Shown here piece after piece: positions 26,601-34,531 of a DNA stretch of 64,000 bases. The position numbers and the translations under genes were made by a program. The notes under the pieces were generated by a model. That model was not told where the DNA came from. It was given only the letters and a program-made list of their open reading frames with translations, and did no database searches. The DNA lies in NCBI GenBank assembly GCA_026413225.1, contig CM048553.1:145445690-145509689 (forward strand), given 5' to 3'. Position 1 is the first letter of the stretch. Every line of letters starts with the position of its first letter. Source of the DNA: Otis tarda. Its lineage: Eukaryota > Chordata > Aves > Otidiformes > Otididae.

Positions 26601-27485
26601 ATCTAGTCCAACCCCCCTGCAAGGAGCAGGGACATCCCAAACCAGATCAGGTTGCTCAGAGCCCCATCCAACCTGGCCTTGAATGTTTCCAGGGATGGGG
26701 CATCCACCATCTCTCTGGGCAACCTGTGCCAGTGTTCCTACTGCCCTCATTGTAAAAAAAAATTTTACAAGATCCACCTTTGAACTGTGGGCAGAGTAAG
26801 AAAGAAAAATAGCTAATTTGCTGGAGTTCGTAGAAGATACTAGTTCTACATAGGTTTGTCTAAGTCGCGTGTACTCCACCATGCTCACCTGCATGCTACC
26901 ATTTTGAGCCACCTCAGCCCTGCCACGAGCGCACAAGCATAGGCCAGGCTTGGCTCACCGGTTTTCTTGCCCGTTTAGAAACTCAGTTCAAACTCGCAGG
27001 GGCAGACAGCTGTAAGGCAGCGACCTGACAAAAGAGACCTTGCTCCACCGCGAAGCCCCATGAGGCTGCGGGGAGGAGGACGGACACACCGGTGACAGCA
27101 CTGCGGACAATTACAGAGGGGAAAATTCGAGACGGAACGGTGAGCCTCTCAAACGCCCGCCGCTCCCCACAGAGGACGGGCGCGCAGGCCTCCCGGTAAC
27201 GTGGGCCGGGCTGTCCCCTGCTCGGGGCACGCTTGCACCGAGGGCCGCTGGGCCAGGCCAGGCCGTGGAGCAGCGCAAGAGGAAGGAGGGAAAGGCGGCC
27301 GGAGCCGGTGCCCCCAACCCATCCACCGCAGCCCCCGCGCCCCACCGGACCCAGCCCCGCTCCTCACCCGCGTCGAGCCCCAACTGGTAGCAGGCCAACG
27401 GCTCCAGGGACAGTTTGTAGCCCTCGAACTTGGGGTCCAGGAGCAGGCGCTTGGCCTGCAGGGAGCAGTGGGCGGCGCCCGCCAT
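1..27485 (-). CDS. NUDCD1: NUDCD1, NudC domain-containing protein 1 (5' six coding exons; gene continues past left edge)
   Basis: Six exons on the minus strand join in frame into residues 1-345 of a protein that matches vertebrate NUDCD1 throughout. Coding segments are 27368-27485, 18503-18657, 8842-9027, 6339-6522, 4086-4271 and 3165-3372, with intron phases 1, 0, 0, 1, 1, 2. The first part (residues 1 to about 276) is the family-specific N-terminal region. The CS (p23-like) domain starts near residue 279 with [11 protein letters not shown] and is cut by the window edge. The family protein is about 583 residues, so some 240 residues, including the end of the CS domain, lie to the left. NudC-family proteins are cytosolic, Hsp90-linked co-chaperones associated with beta-propeller clients; this role is family knowledge, not visible here. 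The start codon is the first ATG in the CpG island, followed by the conserved [15 protein letters not shown]. It is divergent with ENY2. Confidence 0.95.
2093..2446 (-). mobile_element. CR1 LINE 3' fragment
   Basis: Opens (as the reverse complement of the 3' tail) with TCATAGAATCATAGAATAG, then the typical GGAAAGGACC and GTCCAATTCCCTCTGCAAG. Decayed reading frames of the reverse-transcriptase C-terminus run on the minus strand. 5' truncated, as usual for CR1. Confidence 0.92.
3165..3372 (-). CDS. NUDCD1: NUDCD1 coding exon 6 (start of CS domain)
   Basis: 208 bp encoding residues 277-345, beginning [17 protein letters not shown] and reaching [12 protein letters not shown]. This is the N-terminal half of the CS/p23-like domain. 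The acceptor is CCAATTGTAG. The donor AAAAG/GTGTTG departs from consensus after GT, but the phase (2) and the position match the expected family junction. No further NUDCD1 exon is seen in 1-3164. Confidence 0.92.
4086..4271 (-). CDS. NUDCD1: NUDCD1 coding exon 5
   Basis: 186 bp encoding residues 215-276, including [19 protein letters not shown] and [14 protein letters not shown], then an acidic linker ([11 protein letters not shown]) just before the CS domain. The acceptor is TTTTATAG and the donor GTAAGA. Phase 1 at both ends. Confidence 0.95.
5005..5424 (+). mobile_element. CR1 LINE 3' fragment, diverged subfamily
   Basis: Contains GTGAGGAGCGGCTAAGGAC and GGAGAAAAGGAGGCTGAGG, and ends with GTTGGACTAGATGATCATTG and a decayed ATTCTATTCT tail. 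It differs in detail from the other copies in the window, which suggests another CR1 subfamily. Left boundary approximate. Confidence 0.88.
6339..6522 (-). CDS. NUDCD1: NUDCD1 coding exon 4
   Basis: 184 bp encoding residues 154-214 plus one base, including [34 protein letters not shown] and LEWITIAE. The acceptor is TCTTCTAG and the donor GTAAGT. Enters in phase 0 and leaves in phase 1. Confidence 0.95.
8842..9027 (-). CDS. NUDCD1: NUDCD1 coding exon 3
   Basis: 186 bp encoding residues 92-153, from [17 protein letters not shown] to [10 protein letters not shown], with the strongly conserved [19 protein letters not shown] in the middle. The acceptor is TTGTAG and the donor GTAAGT. Phase 0 at both ends. 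Confidence 0.95.
9821..9839. repeat. (TA)n microsatellite
   Basis: Nineteen bases of alternating TA in NUDCD1 intron 2, followed soon after by a 15-base A run (about 9854). Confidence 0.9.
10598..11577 (+). mobile_element. CR1 LINE, longest copy in the window (about 0.98 kb)
   Basis: Starts near GTGGGTCCCCCAGGGATTG in the reverse-transcriptase region, passes GGAAAGGGTCCAAAGGAAGG, and ends near CCTGTTCTACAATTCT. Broken reading frames only. An A/TA microsatellite follows directly (11605). Confidence 0.9.
11605..11647. repeat. A16 then (TA)n microsatellite
   Basis: Poly(A) at 11605-11620 runs into alternating TA to 11647, just after the tail of the 10598-11577 CR1 copy. Confidence 0.9.
13000..13571 (-). 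mobile_element. CR1 LINE 3' fragment with long residual ORF2 end
   Basis: Starts with the reverse tail ATCATAGAATCATAGAAGAG. On the minus strand a 160-codon open frame (13088-13570) reads the CR1 ORF2 C-terminus ([25 protein letters not shown]-type ending), an unusually intact remnant for a truncated copy, suggesting a fairly young insertion. Confidence 0.93.
16797..17331 (-). mobile_element. Solo LTR of an avian endogenous retrovirus, with 5-bp target duplication
   Basis: On the minus strand the element starts TGTGGTTGGTTAACC and ends CACCCAGTACA, so it has TG...CA ends. The bases AGGAA flank it at 16792-16796 and 17332-17336, a 5-bp target-site duplication. Length 535 bp with no internal retroviral coding sequence, hence a solo LTR. 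The 5' part resembles the LTR at 18912. The ERVL-like assignment rests on the 5-bp duplication and on my memory of the family. Confidence 0.85.
18503..18657 (-). CDS. NUDCD1: NUDCD1 coding exon 2
   Basis: 155 bp encoding residues 40-91, including [17 protein letters not shown] and [19 protein letters not shown]. The acceptor is TTTTCCCCAG and the donor GTAAGA. The exon enters in phase 1 and leaves in phase 0. Related LTRs in opposite orientation lie on either side of it. Confidence 0.94.
18912..19435 (+). mobile_element. LTR of the same avian ERV group (right end uncertain)
   Basis: Starts TGTGGTGGGTTGACCCTGG, GATGCCAGATGCCCACC, a familiar bird LTR head, and aligns over its first 200 or so bases with the LTR at 16797-17331 in opposite orientation. 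The right end has no clear CA terminus. A CCTAT next to the left end recurs at 19503, but the base pair before it does not fit an LTR end, so I do not claim a target duplication. No retroviral genes. Confidence 0.75.
21735..21884. repeat. 150-bp exact direct duplication, copy 1
   Basis: Identical base for base to 22962-23111, same orientation. It follows a G/T-rich tract whose composition runs into it, which suggests this is the parental copy. Lies in NUDCD1 intron 1. Confidence 0.95.
22962..23111. repeat. 150-bp exact direct duplication, copy 2
   Basis: Identical to 21735-21884 with abrupt loss of similarity at both ends. The two copies start 1,227 bp apart. It does not look like CR1 or LTR sequence. 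Confidence 0.95.
25247..25808 (-). mobile_element. CR1 LINE 3' fragment
   Basis: Reverse tail AGAATCATAGAATGGTTAGG, then GTCCAACCCCCCTGCAAG. The minus strand encodes a piece of the ORF2 C-terminus ([20 protein letters not shown]) with breaks. Confidence 0.93.
26562..26790 (-). mobile_element. CR1 LINE 3' fragment, short
   Basis: Reverse tail ATCATAGAACAGTTTGGGTT and the family core GTCCAACCCCCCTGCAAGG. Stops after about 230 bp, just left of the NUDCD1/ENY2 CpG island. Confidence 0.9.
27368..27485 (-). CDS. NUDCD1: NUDCD1 coding exon 1
   Basis: Encodes residues 1-39 plus one base. The ATG is at 27485-27483 in the context GGCATGGCG. The product opens [18 protein letters not shown]. The exon ends at GACGCGG followed by the donor GTGAGG. 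It lies inside the CpG island, which explains the long GC-rich shadow reading frames around it. Confidence 0.93.
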
Positions 27486-27760
27486 GCCGCGGCTCCGCGG
27501 AAAACTTCGGCAAGAAGCGGCAACCCAGCGGCCCCTCAGGCGGCGGGGGCGCGCAGCTCCACGGGAAAGGCAGTGCTGGCGGCGGGGCGCGCTGGGAGCG
27601 GTAGTCCAGGCCGGGGCACGCCGGGAGCTGTAGTCACCCAGCTGCCGGCGCCTTCCCGGACTACGCTTCCCGGCTGCGCCCGCGGGCGAGGGGCGGTCGG
27701 TGGGTTGCGCGTCCGGTAGAGCCCGGAACTGGCGGCGCCGCGGCGGGGTGAGGCTGGACC
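27486..27760. promoter_or_regulatory. Bidirectional CpG-island promoter of NUDCD1 (left) and ENY2 (right)
   Basis: The NUDCD1 start codon (minus, 27485) and the candidate ENY2 first exon (plus, about 27.7 kb) diverge from one very GC- and CpG-rich block spanning roughly 27.0-28.1 kb, with no TATA box. Three copies of an ACTACnnnTCCC core (27594-27605 and 27623-27634 on minus, 27660-27671 on plus) resemble the core of the ZNF143/SBS promoter element. Sharing of the promoter by the two genes is inferred from layout. Confidence 0.75.
27690..27747 (+). other. ENY2: Candidate ENY2 non-coding first exon
   Basis: A GC-rich segment ends in CGGCGGG followed by the donor-like GTGAGG at 27748, and a matching acceptor ends at 28119. 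The transcription start is not visible in the sequence, so the left boundary is a guess. Other GTGAA/GTGAG sites in the island could serve instead. Confidence 0.4.
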
Positions 27761-28145
27761 GCGCCGGGCTTGGGCCCTTCCCCGCTGCCGCGCTCCGGCC
27801 GCGGCGGGGGAACCCATGGGCGGGCTGGGCGGTGCGGCGCAGGGCTGCGGGGAGGCCGCGCCTGGCCAGGGTGGGCCGCGTCCGGGCAGGCGGCCCGGTG
27901 ACCTGCCGGTCCCCCGGCGCTCGGGCAGGCGGGTGAACGCCGTTCCGGCGCTGCCGTGTGCGTGCTGGTAACCGGGGCCGGTCACGCAGCGGTGTTCCCA
28001 CCCGCAGCCGCCGGGATGCGTACATGGGCCCGGCGCTGCGTGCCTCTGTGTGCAAATGACTCCGCTGTGTTTGTGACGCCAGTATTTTGTCAAAACTCTC
28101 TTCTGCTGTTTGTGTGTAGGTTTGTGAAGAACCTAGCTTTCCAAA

Positions 28146-28213
28146 ATGAATAAAGATGCCCAGATGAGAGCAACCATTAACCAAAAGCTAATAGAAACAG
28201 GAGAGCGAGAGCG
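28146..28213 (+). CDS. ENY2: ENY2 coding exon 1
   Basis: Encodes residues 1-22 plus two bases (CG of the next Arg codon). The donor is GTGAGT. A likely acceptor, TGTGTGTAG, ends at 28119, so this exon probably starts at 28120 with 26 bases of 5' UTR. Confidence 0.95.
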
Positions 28214-31200
28214 GTGAGTAGGCTGCCTCCTCCATGCCAGTAAGAGGCTTTAAATATTATCAAACATGAACTATACGTAGAAATACAGATAAGTAAACCT
28301 GATACTAAATTCTTCAAATGCCTGTATGTGAAAGTATCTTCTATAAAGCTGTATTAAAAAAAAAAAAAAAAACAAACAACTTATTTTTGCGTTTTGAACA
28401 GTTTTATTTTATTTTTACACTTGAAAAGAGAAGCAGGGAAAATAAAGGATGGGGTGGTTGGCTTATGAACTCTAAAGCTTTTTCTTGTTCTGGTATATTG
28501 TGTTGGAAAGCTCTTGGTCCATATCAAAATTTTTCAAGGCCAGTATGAGACGGAGTCTCATAGGTCATCACATAGCCGTGTACCTAATGTAACCTTTTGT
28601 AGACTGACATGGTCTATGTTCTACTTCTTTCCTGGTTGTGACCATCCCCCTGGAGATTGTACAGAGCTTCAGCAGACCAAGCAATTTCTTGAAATGGTAT
28701 TGGGACTTGTTTTATTCTAATTTAAGAGTAAGAAGAGTTTTGACAGGATGTCAAAAGCTGTATTATAAACAAGCTTTATCAGAGCTGTACTATGATCAGA
28801 GACGGAGCACTCAGATTTCTTGAACTGAGAAATATCCAGAAGCAGTGGATTTCACTTGTGTTGTTATTCTGCTTTTTGTAATCAGTTCATCTGCCCTCTA
28901 CACATTTATCTGAGTAAAAAGGATTAGACCTATGCAACTCAGCCTCTTGGTGCAATCCGTTCATTCATAAAACCAGAATTTTGCTGGAGTTTAGGATATT
29001 ACAAGATAAGTAGGCATGGTAAACCAAAATTGGTACTCATTCAGGTTAGGATTCACATGCTGTTCAGCCATTTCTGCTTCTGGTCTGGGAGTTATGCTGA
29101 GAGTCATTATGGTAGGCTTAACTTTCACACTGAAGCATATTTAAGCTCTCAGGAATGTTTACTGTTCCTAATAAGTTTGTATTTTGTCTTAACAGCCTTA
29201 AAGAGTTGCTGAGAGCCAAATTAATTGAATGCGGCTGGAAAGATCAGTTGAAGGCACATTGCAAAGGTAACAGTAGTCAAATAACTAATGTCCTTTGTAA
29301 TCAATGGGGGTTCTGGCCAAGTAAAAGTCCCAGATGAAAGCTTTACTGCCTAACAGTCAATTTAAATGAGAGTTGGGCAAGAGGAAAGTATCTCTGGCAA
29401 TTGGTTTTGCATGCAAGAAAGCATCTTGCCACCTTGAAAAAAAAATCTTGAAACTTCTTCTATGATCTGAAACTTAATAATAAGCTTCTGAGAAAAGTAT
29501 TTGAATTGATTCCTTAAATATTCACGATGATACAGCTTTTTGTTTTGAGAGAGGTCGCTTACCACAGGAGAATAAAACCAAGGTAAAGGAAAATGGAGCA
29601 AATACAGTGGTACGGAACTCAAACTTAAGAGAACTTTCTTGTGTGCATATGGGAGAGAAAGAAGTGCATTTGTTCTTCTGAATACAATTATTGAAAATAA
29701 GATAATCTACTTAGATGAGAGAAAACAAGCAGATGAACCTCTAAATATCGAAATCTTTAGTTTTGATTAGCATTACTACAATTTACTGTCTTTGTAAATT
29801 GTATGAAATTGTTGTAAATATTATTTAAGCATCCAGGAACATTACTGCATTATGAAATTTCCTTAAAGCAAATAATAAATCCCTTGAGCTTTCACTTTAA
29901 TTCTGATTTGATCTGTTGTGCCCAGCAAATCAATATTGCATTTCAAAGTTTTTCTTTTTGTAGGGCCGAGCATGTTAAATTGTTTTCATATGTGGATTTG
30001 CAGAGAGGGCCGAAATGATTCATGCTTGCAGTTGTCTGCCTGATGCCGCTGCCAGAGATTACCCATTTCAATAGTACAGATAGCGAAAGGGATGTTTATC
30101 TGCCTTCTCAACTATACACTTTATAAACTGCTATAGTAAAGTTATGTAAAATTGTTGGGTTTACATTAATACTTTGAAATGTAACTGCTGCTGCTGAGAT
30201 TGCAAATGTAAGTTCAGTTGTCCCTGTTAAGGGCCTAATAACCTCCAGTAGAAGGGATACGAAGGGATTTTTGGGGTTTGGGGTTTTTCTTGTTGTTTTG
30301 TTGGGATGTGAGGGTTTTTTTGATAGCCTGTGCCTCTTACCAGATTAGAGCCAGTAATTGAGCAAACCAGGATTAATTTCCACAGGTAATTCAGGCAAGA
30401 AAAACAGTTTACAAATAGTTCATGTGATGTTAGTTCAGAAAACATGTAGTGTCTTGGGGACAAACAATCCTGTGTACTGACATATGATTAAAAACATTCA
30501 TGTTTAGACAAAATATTGTAGGTTTCTGCTACTGAATTGAAGTTTCTTCTCAGCATTGACTCCTGCATTTTTCAGTAGTTTTCAAGGCACTGTAAGTAGG
30601 TAATTTGTTTAAATGGTGTATTAATCATACAGTATATCTTGAGCATAGCTTTTATTTTGCTGTAGATGTATACCTTTCTTTCAGATATGCTTTTTTACTT
30701 TGCTGAAATATACAGAGAGATGTTGTTTAAACCAGTTAGGAAGAGCAGGACTGCCTCTGTGTTCTCCCCTGTTTTATGTTCCGAAGTCTTTTTCCAATTG
30801 CATCTCTTTCTCACTATTGTGTAAAGAATGTGTTTGAAGAGATAAACGGACCAACTTGTGCATTGCTAGAACACTCCAGTAATACGCACATCTGGTAATG
30901 CTCGGATAAGCTTAAACTTTGTAACATTTGATTTTAAAATATCAGCCTATCAAGATGCATCAGTAGTGACGAGTTCCCATCTTTAAACCTATGGTATGAA
31001 TGAGAGACTGCATCCACTGTATGGTGCAGTGTAAGTACCAAGTTAATAACCTACATTTAGGTCGCAAGCTACTTCATCTTCTCTGATGACCTATGCATGC
31101 AGGTTTTGTCTGCTAAGCACTGGCACAGGTTTTGTCTTCTAATGAATGGATCGAAAGACTTTAAATAACCTGTCTTTGTCTTCCCCAGATGTCATTAAAG

Positions 31201-32258
31201 AAAAAGGATTAGAGCATGTTACCGTTGATGATTTGGTGGCAGAAATCACTCCCAAAGGAAGAGGTAAGAAAATGCAAACATGGGTGTGGTAGTAGTACAT
31301 CAATAAACATACCTGCCTATATTTCATGAATATTTTGAAAGCAATACTATGAACTTGCCTGTGTTGGATTCATGGAAAAATGTTAATAGCTTGATATTAA
31401 ACACAAATAAAACATGTGAATTTGTATTGTGTAACAAAATCTGTAATGAGCTGTGTGTGTAGACTACTTCTGCAGGTTACATTATTTAGTCATGAGTCTG
31501 TATTCATCTTTATAATTGACTTAATGGTCCCAAGAAAATCTGGGGTATGCGACAGAGATGTTTTAAAATTCCAATTATTTTCAAGATGGAAAATCTGAAC
31601 TAACAATACTACTATAACGGGAAGTGGGAAAAGGAAAGGATATAGCATACACATACAGAAAACTGGAATCTCTTAAGGAAATACTGTAGTCTTTTAATAT
31701 AGTTCTTCTTGGACTCTAATAAGCTTTGGTGTTAGTGGGAGAAACTTCATTAAGTCTTAACTAAAAAATAGGCCTTCAGACGTACCTTGCTGAAGACCCT
31801 TACTCTGAGGTCATGGCTGAGATGTTTGGTTTTTTTGGTCTTAAATTTGTGAAGTAAAACGTAGGACCATCAAACTAGTTTCTAGTGATTATGTCCTGTT
31901 TATTGTTGAATAATACTTTCTCTCAAAGATTCCAATTTTCTTGATTGTGGCTAGGCAAAAAAAAACCAATAACAGTATTCTCAATAGACTTCAATTTAAG
32001 CCTCTTTTAAATGGGAAAAATATAGAATGTGCTGTATGAAAATCAAGTAGCTTCAGTTACTTTAGGTATTAACAGAATTGCAAGAACAAACAAATAATCA
32101 AAGTAGCTGTTGTAAAAGGTTAGTATTAGCATATTTTCCATTTTGTCTTTTTTACTTCTTGCTTCCTTATTTGTGTTTCAGCCTTGGTACCAGACAGTGT
32201 AAAGAAAGAACTCTTGCAAAGAATAAGAACCTTCCTTGCCCAGCATGCCAGTCTTTAA
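28146..32258 (+). CDS. ENY2: ENY2, TREX-2/SAGA subunit (complete coding sequence, 4 exons)
   Basis: Coding segments 28146-28213, 29196-29266, 31189-31263 and 32182-32258 total 291 bp, giving 96 residues and a TAA stop. The product begins [19 protein letters not shown] and ends [12 protein letters not shown], and is nearly identical to vertebrate ENY2, a small all-helical protein. In other species ENY2 sits in the SAGA deubiquitinase module and in the TREX-2 complex, linking transcription to mRNA export in the nucleus. The start is the first ATG after an in-frame TAG at 28134-28136. The five extra N-terminal residues of the longer human form (MVVSK) are therefore not encoded directly upstream. 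All junctions are GT-AG, with phases 2, 1, 1. It diverges from NUDCD1, and its polyadenylation signal is at 32417. Confidence 0.97.
29196..29266 (+). CDS. ENY2: ENY2 coding exon 2
   Basis: 71 bp encoding [19 protein letters not shown] and AHCK. The acceptor is TCTTAACAG and the donor GTAACA. Enters in phase 2 and leaves in phase 1. Confidence 0.96.
31189..31263 (+). CDS. ENY2: ENY2 coding exon 3
   Basis: 75 bp encoding [19 protein letters not shown] and ITPKGR. The acceptor is TCTTCCCCAG and the donor GTAAGA. Phase 1 at both ends. Confidence 0.96.
32182..32258 (+). CDS. ENY2: ENY2 coding exon 4 with stop
   Basis: Encodes [19 protein letters not shown] and the final AQHASL, then TAA at 32256-32258. 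The acceptor is TGTGTTTCAG. The length and C-terminus are those of the family. Confidence 0.96.
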
Positions 32259-32416
32259 CTTTGACGTTCATCTGAGATACAGTGGTTTTGTTATGTTAAT
32301 CACGTCTGGATTGGAATACAGTTTCCATACTTAAGAATGGCAATTTTTTTTTTTTTTTCATGATGAGTTGAAGTTTTCTTTGCACTGCATTGATTTCTTA
32401 AACTTGGTGTTATTTT

Positions 32417-32422
32417 AATAAA
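32417..32422 (+). terminator. ENY2 polyadenylation signal
   Basis: AATAAA lies 159 bases downstream of the ENY2 stop codon and is followed by a T/GT-rich stretch (TTGTGCACTTGTGG). That would give a short 3' UTR of roughly 180 bases. Confidence 0.75.
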
Positions 32423-33924
32423 AAAAAATTGTGCACTTGTGGTTCTAAGGCTCTTCTCTCTTATCAGTGAGATGTAATACGGTATCACCTATTTCAGTTT
32501 TTAATAATCAATAATTTTATACGGTTGTGCAAATTTGCTCAGATTTTAAGAAAAGGAGAGCGATTACCAAGTATGTTAACTAGAAATGCAGAAGGGGGAA
32601 AAAATATGTGGAAAATGGCATATGACATGCTATTGAGCATATCCTTTCTAATTTTCCCTGAATAAGTAACTGGATAGCATAAAGAAGTTAAGACTACATG
32701 AAACTGTTGGTGGCATTCCTCTCAGGACTTCTTTGCTAGAGAGTGAGTGGTTTGAAGTCTCTGACTTGTGCTGCAAATATTCACTCAGTAATTTGTAACA
32801 GGTTGAATTCTTCAAACAAAAAAAGGCAGTCATATTTTTCATCAGTAATTCTCTCTTCTTTTCACATTTACTTTAAAAAGAATAATTGTTCTGATCCATG
32901 ACAACTACTGTTTCCTAGCTTTGCCCATATTACTGGTAATTTTTAATTATGTGGATCTTTGGGGCCTTTTGAAATTTAAGTGTGATACAATAATTTGCCA
33001 ACATAAGTTTCTTAAGATGATTAAAATTCAAAGTTTAATTTCATGTATCTGGAACTGCAACATCAGCCAGGTCTATAAATAGCTGCAAAAATAAAGTTGA
33101 TGAATTGAGAGGATCAGGAAAGGGGCTTTGAAGTGAGAATGTTTTAATTTTGGCCAGCTTCAATTTGAGGTAAGTGTCTAATAGATTATGGAGTAGAGGA
33201 GAAGCATAAGCAGAAACTGAATGAGGAATTAGATCCTGTTGTGACTTCTCTACTGTGAAAAATGAATTGACTCAACATAAATCCTCATACTCCTCATTAG
33301 AAGAATACTCTAAAAATTCTCACTTGGAGCGGAGCTGAGGAAATTGTGCCCGTACCGGTGGATTTGTGTTGTTCCCCTGTGATCACTGTGAGCTCTCAGC
33401 TGAGGAACCGCTTGGGGATACCTGCCCCCCCCATGTGGGGAGGGTGGGGGCTGCTCCCCTTATAGCCCCCCCGCCACTTCCCAGTCCCTTGGCTCTTGGA
33501 GAGAAAAATAACATGCCCTGCTACAGAGCAAAGTGCTTGCTTCTCAAGCTGCATGCTCGCCCGGAAGTCAGGCTGCAGCTGAGCTGAGGTAGTCACTGCT
33601 CGGGGCTGGGGTAAGATGGCAGCGGCAGGACTATCAGCACCATGCTGAGAGTGTTTTATTGACGTGGCTGCTCAGACTACAAATTGGGGAACAGATGAGA
33701 GTCTAGCGACAATCAAGGTCAAGTCTGGCACTACACAAAAGTCAGTATAAATTGGGCAATACTGACACTAAGTGGGAGAAGATGTAACCAGTCATGAACA
33801 CCTTTTGTCTACACAAGACTTAGTTCGTGCAGATGCTGGAACATTGCAGGAGCCAAGATCAGGGATCTGCTGCAGTATACAGATAGACCATCAGAGGGCC
33901 TGGGCTGTACTGTTTTAAATCTAT

Positions 33925-34531
33925 GCTCACAGCCCAGAAGGCCAATTGTATCCTGGGCTGCAGCAAAAGAAGCATGACCAGCAGGTCAAGGGAGGTGATT
34001 CTCCTCCTCTACTCCACTCTGGTGAGACCCTCTGGAACCTCCAACGTATAAGAAGGACACGGACCTGTTGGAACAAGTCCAGAGGAGGGCCACGAAGATG
34101 ATGAGAGGGCTGGAGCACCTCTCCTATGAAGAAAGGCTGAGAGAGTTGGGGCTGTTCAGCCTGGAGAAGGCTCCAGGGAGACCTTATAGCGGCCTTCCAG
34201 TACCTAAAGGCGTCCTATAAGAAAGATGAGGAGAAACCTTTTAGCAGGACCTGTAGCAATAAGACAAGGGGTAAGGGTTTTAAACTAAAAGAGGGTAGAT
34301 TTAGACTAGATGTAAAGAAGAAGTTTTTTACAAAGAGGGTGGTGGAACGCTGGAACAGGTTGCCCAGAGAGGTGGTAGGTGCCCCATGCCTGGAAACGTT
34401 CAAGGCCAGGTTGGATGAGGCTCTGAGCAACCTGATCTGTTTGGAGATGTCCCTGCTCCTTGCAGGGGGCTTGGACTAGATGACCCTTAAAGGTTCCTTC
34501 CAACCCAAACCATTTTATAATTCTATGATTC
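33925..34531 (+). mobile_element. CR1 LINE 3' fragment
   Basis: Includes GGCCAATTGTATCCTGGGC, GAGGAGGGCCACGAAGATG and ends ATAATTCTATGATTCAT. 5' truncated; left boundary approximate. Confidence 0.93.

Larger units (their letters stand above)
18658..27367 (-). other. NUDCD1: NUDCD1 intron 1
   Basis: An 8.7-kb intron with an LTR (from 18912), an exact 150-bp duplication (21735 and 22962), a G/T-rich tract (about 21650-21780) and two CR1 fragments (25247 and 26562). Elsewhere nothing recognisable. The 3' end as written (about 27.0-27.37 kb) is CpG-rich promoter sequence. Confidence 0.8.
28214..32181 (+). other. ENY2: ENY2 introns
   Basis: Introns 28214-29195, 29267-31188 and 31264-32181. No CR1 or LTR copy is recognisable, in contrast to the neighbouring NUDCD1 introns. 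A poly(A) run lies near 28352-28370. Confidence 0.8.

Noticed and set aside
26562-26936. Minus-strand 124-codon open frame near the NUDCD1 promoter
   Set aside because: Its end lies in the CR1 fragment and the rest has no recognisable similarity or splice context.
27111-28184. Minus-strand open frame of 357 codons
   Set aside because: It is a GC-rich shadow across the CpG island. Only the short part at 27368-27485 is real NUDCD1 coding sequence, and the composition (Arg/Pro/Ala runs) is typical of CpG-island noise.
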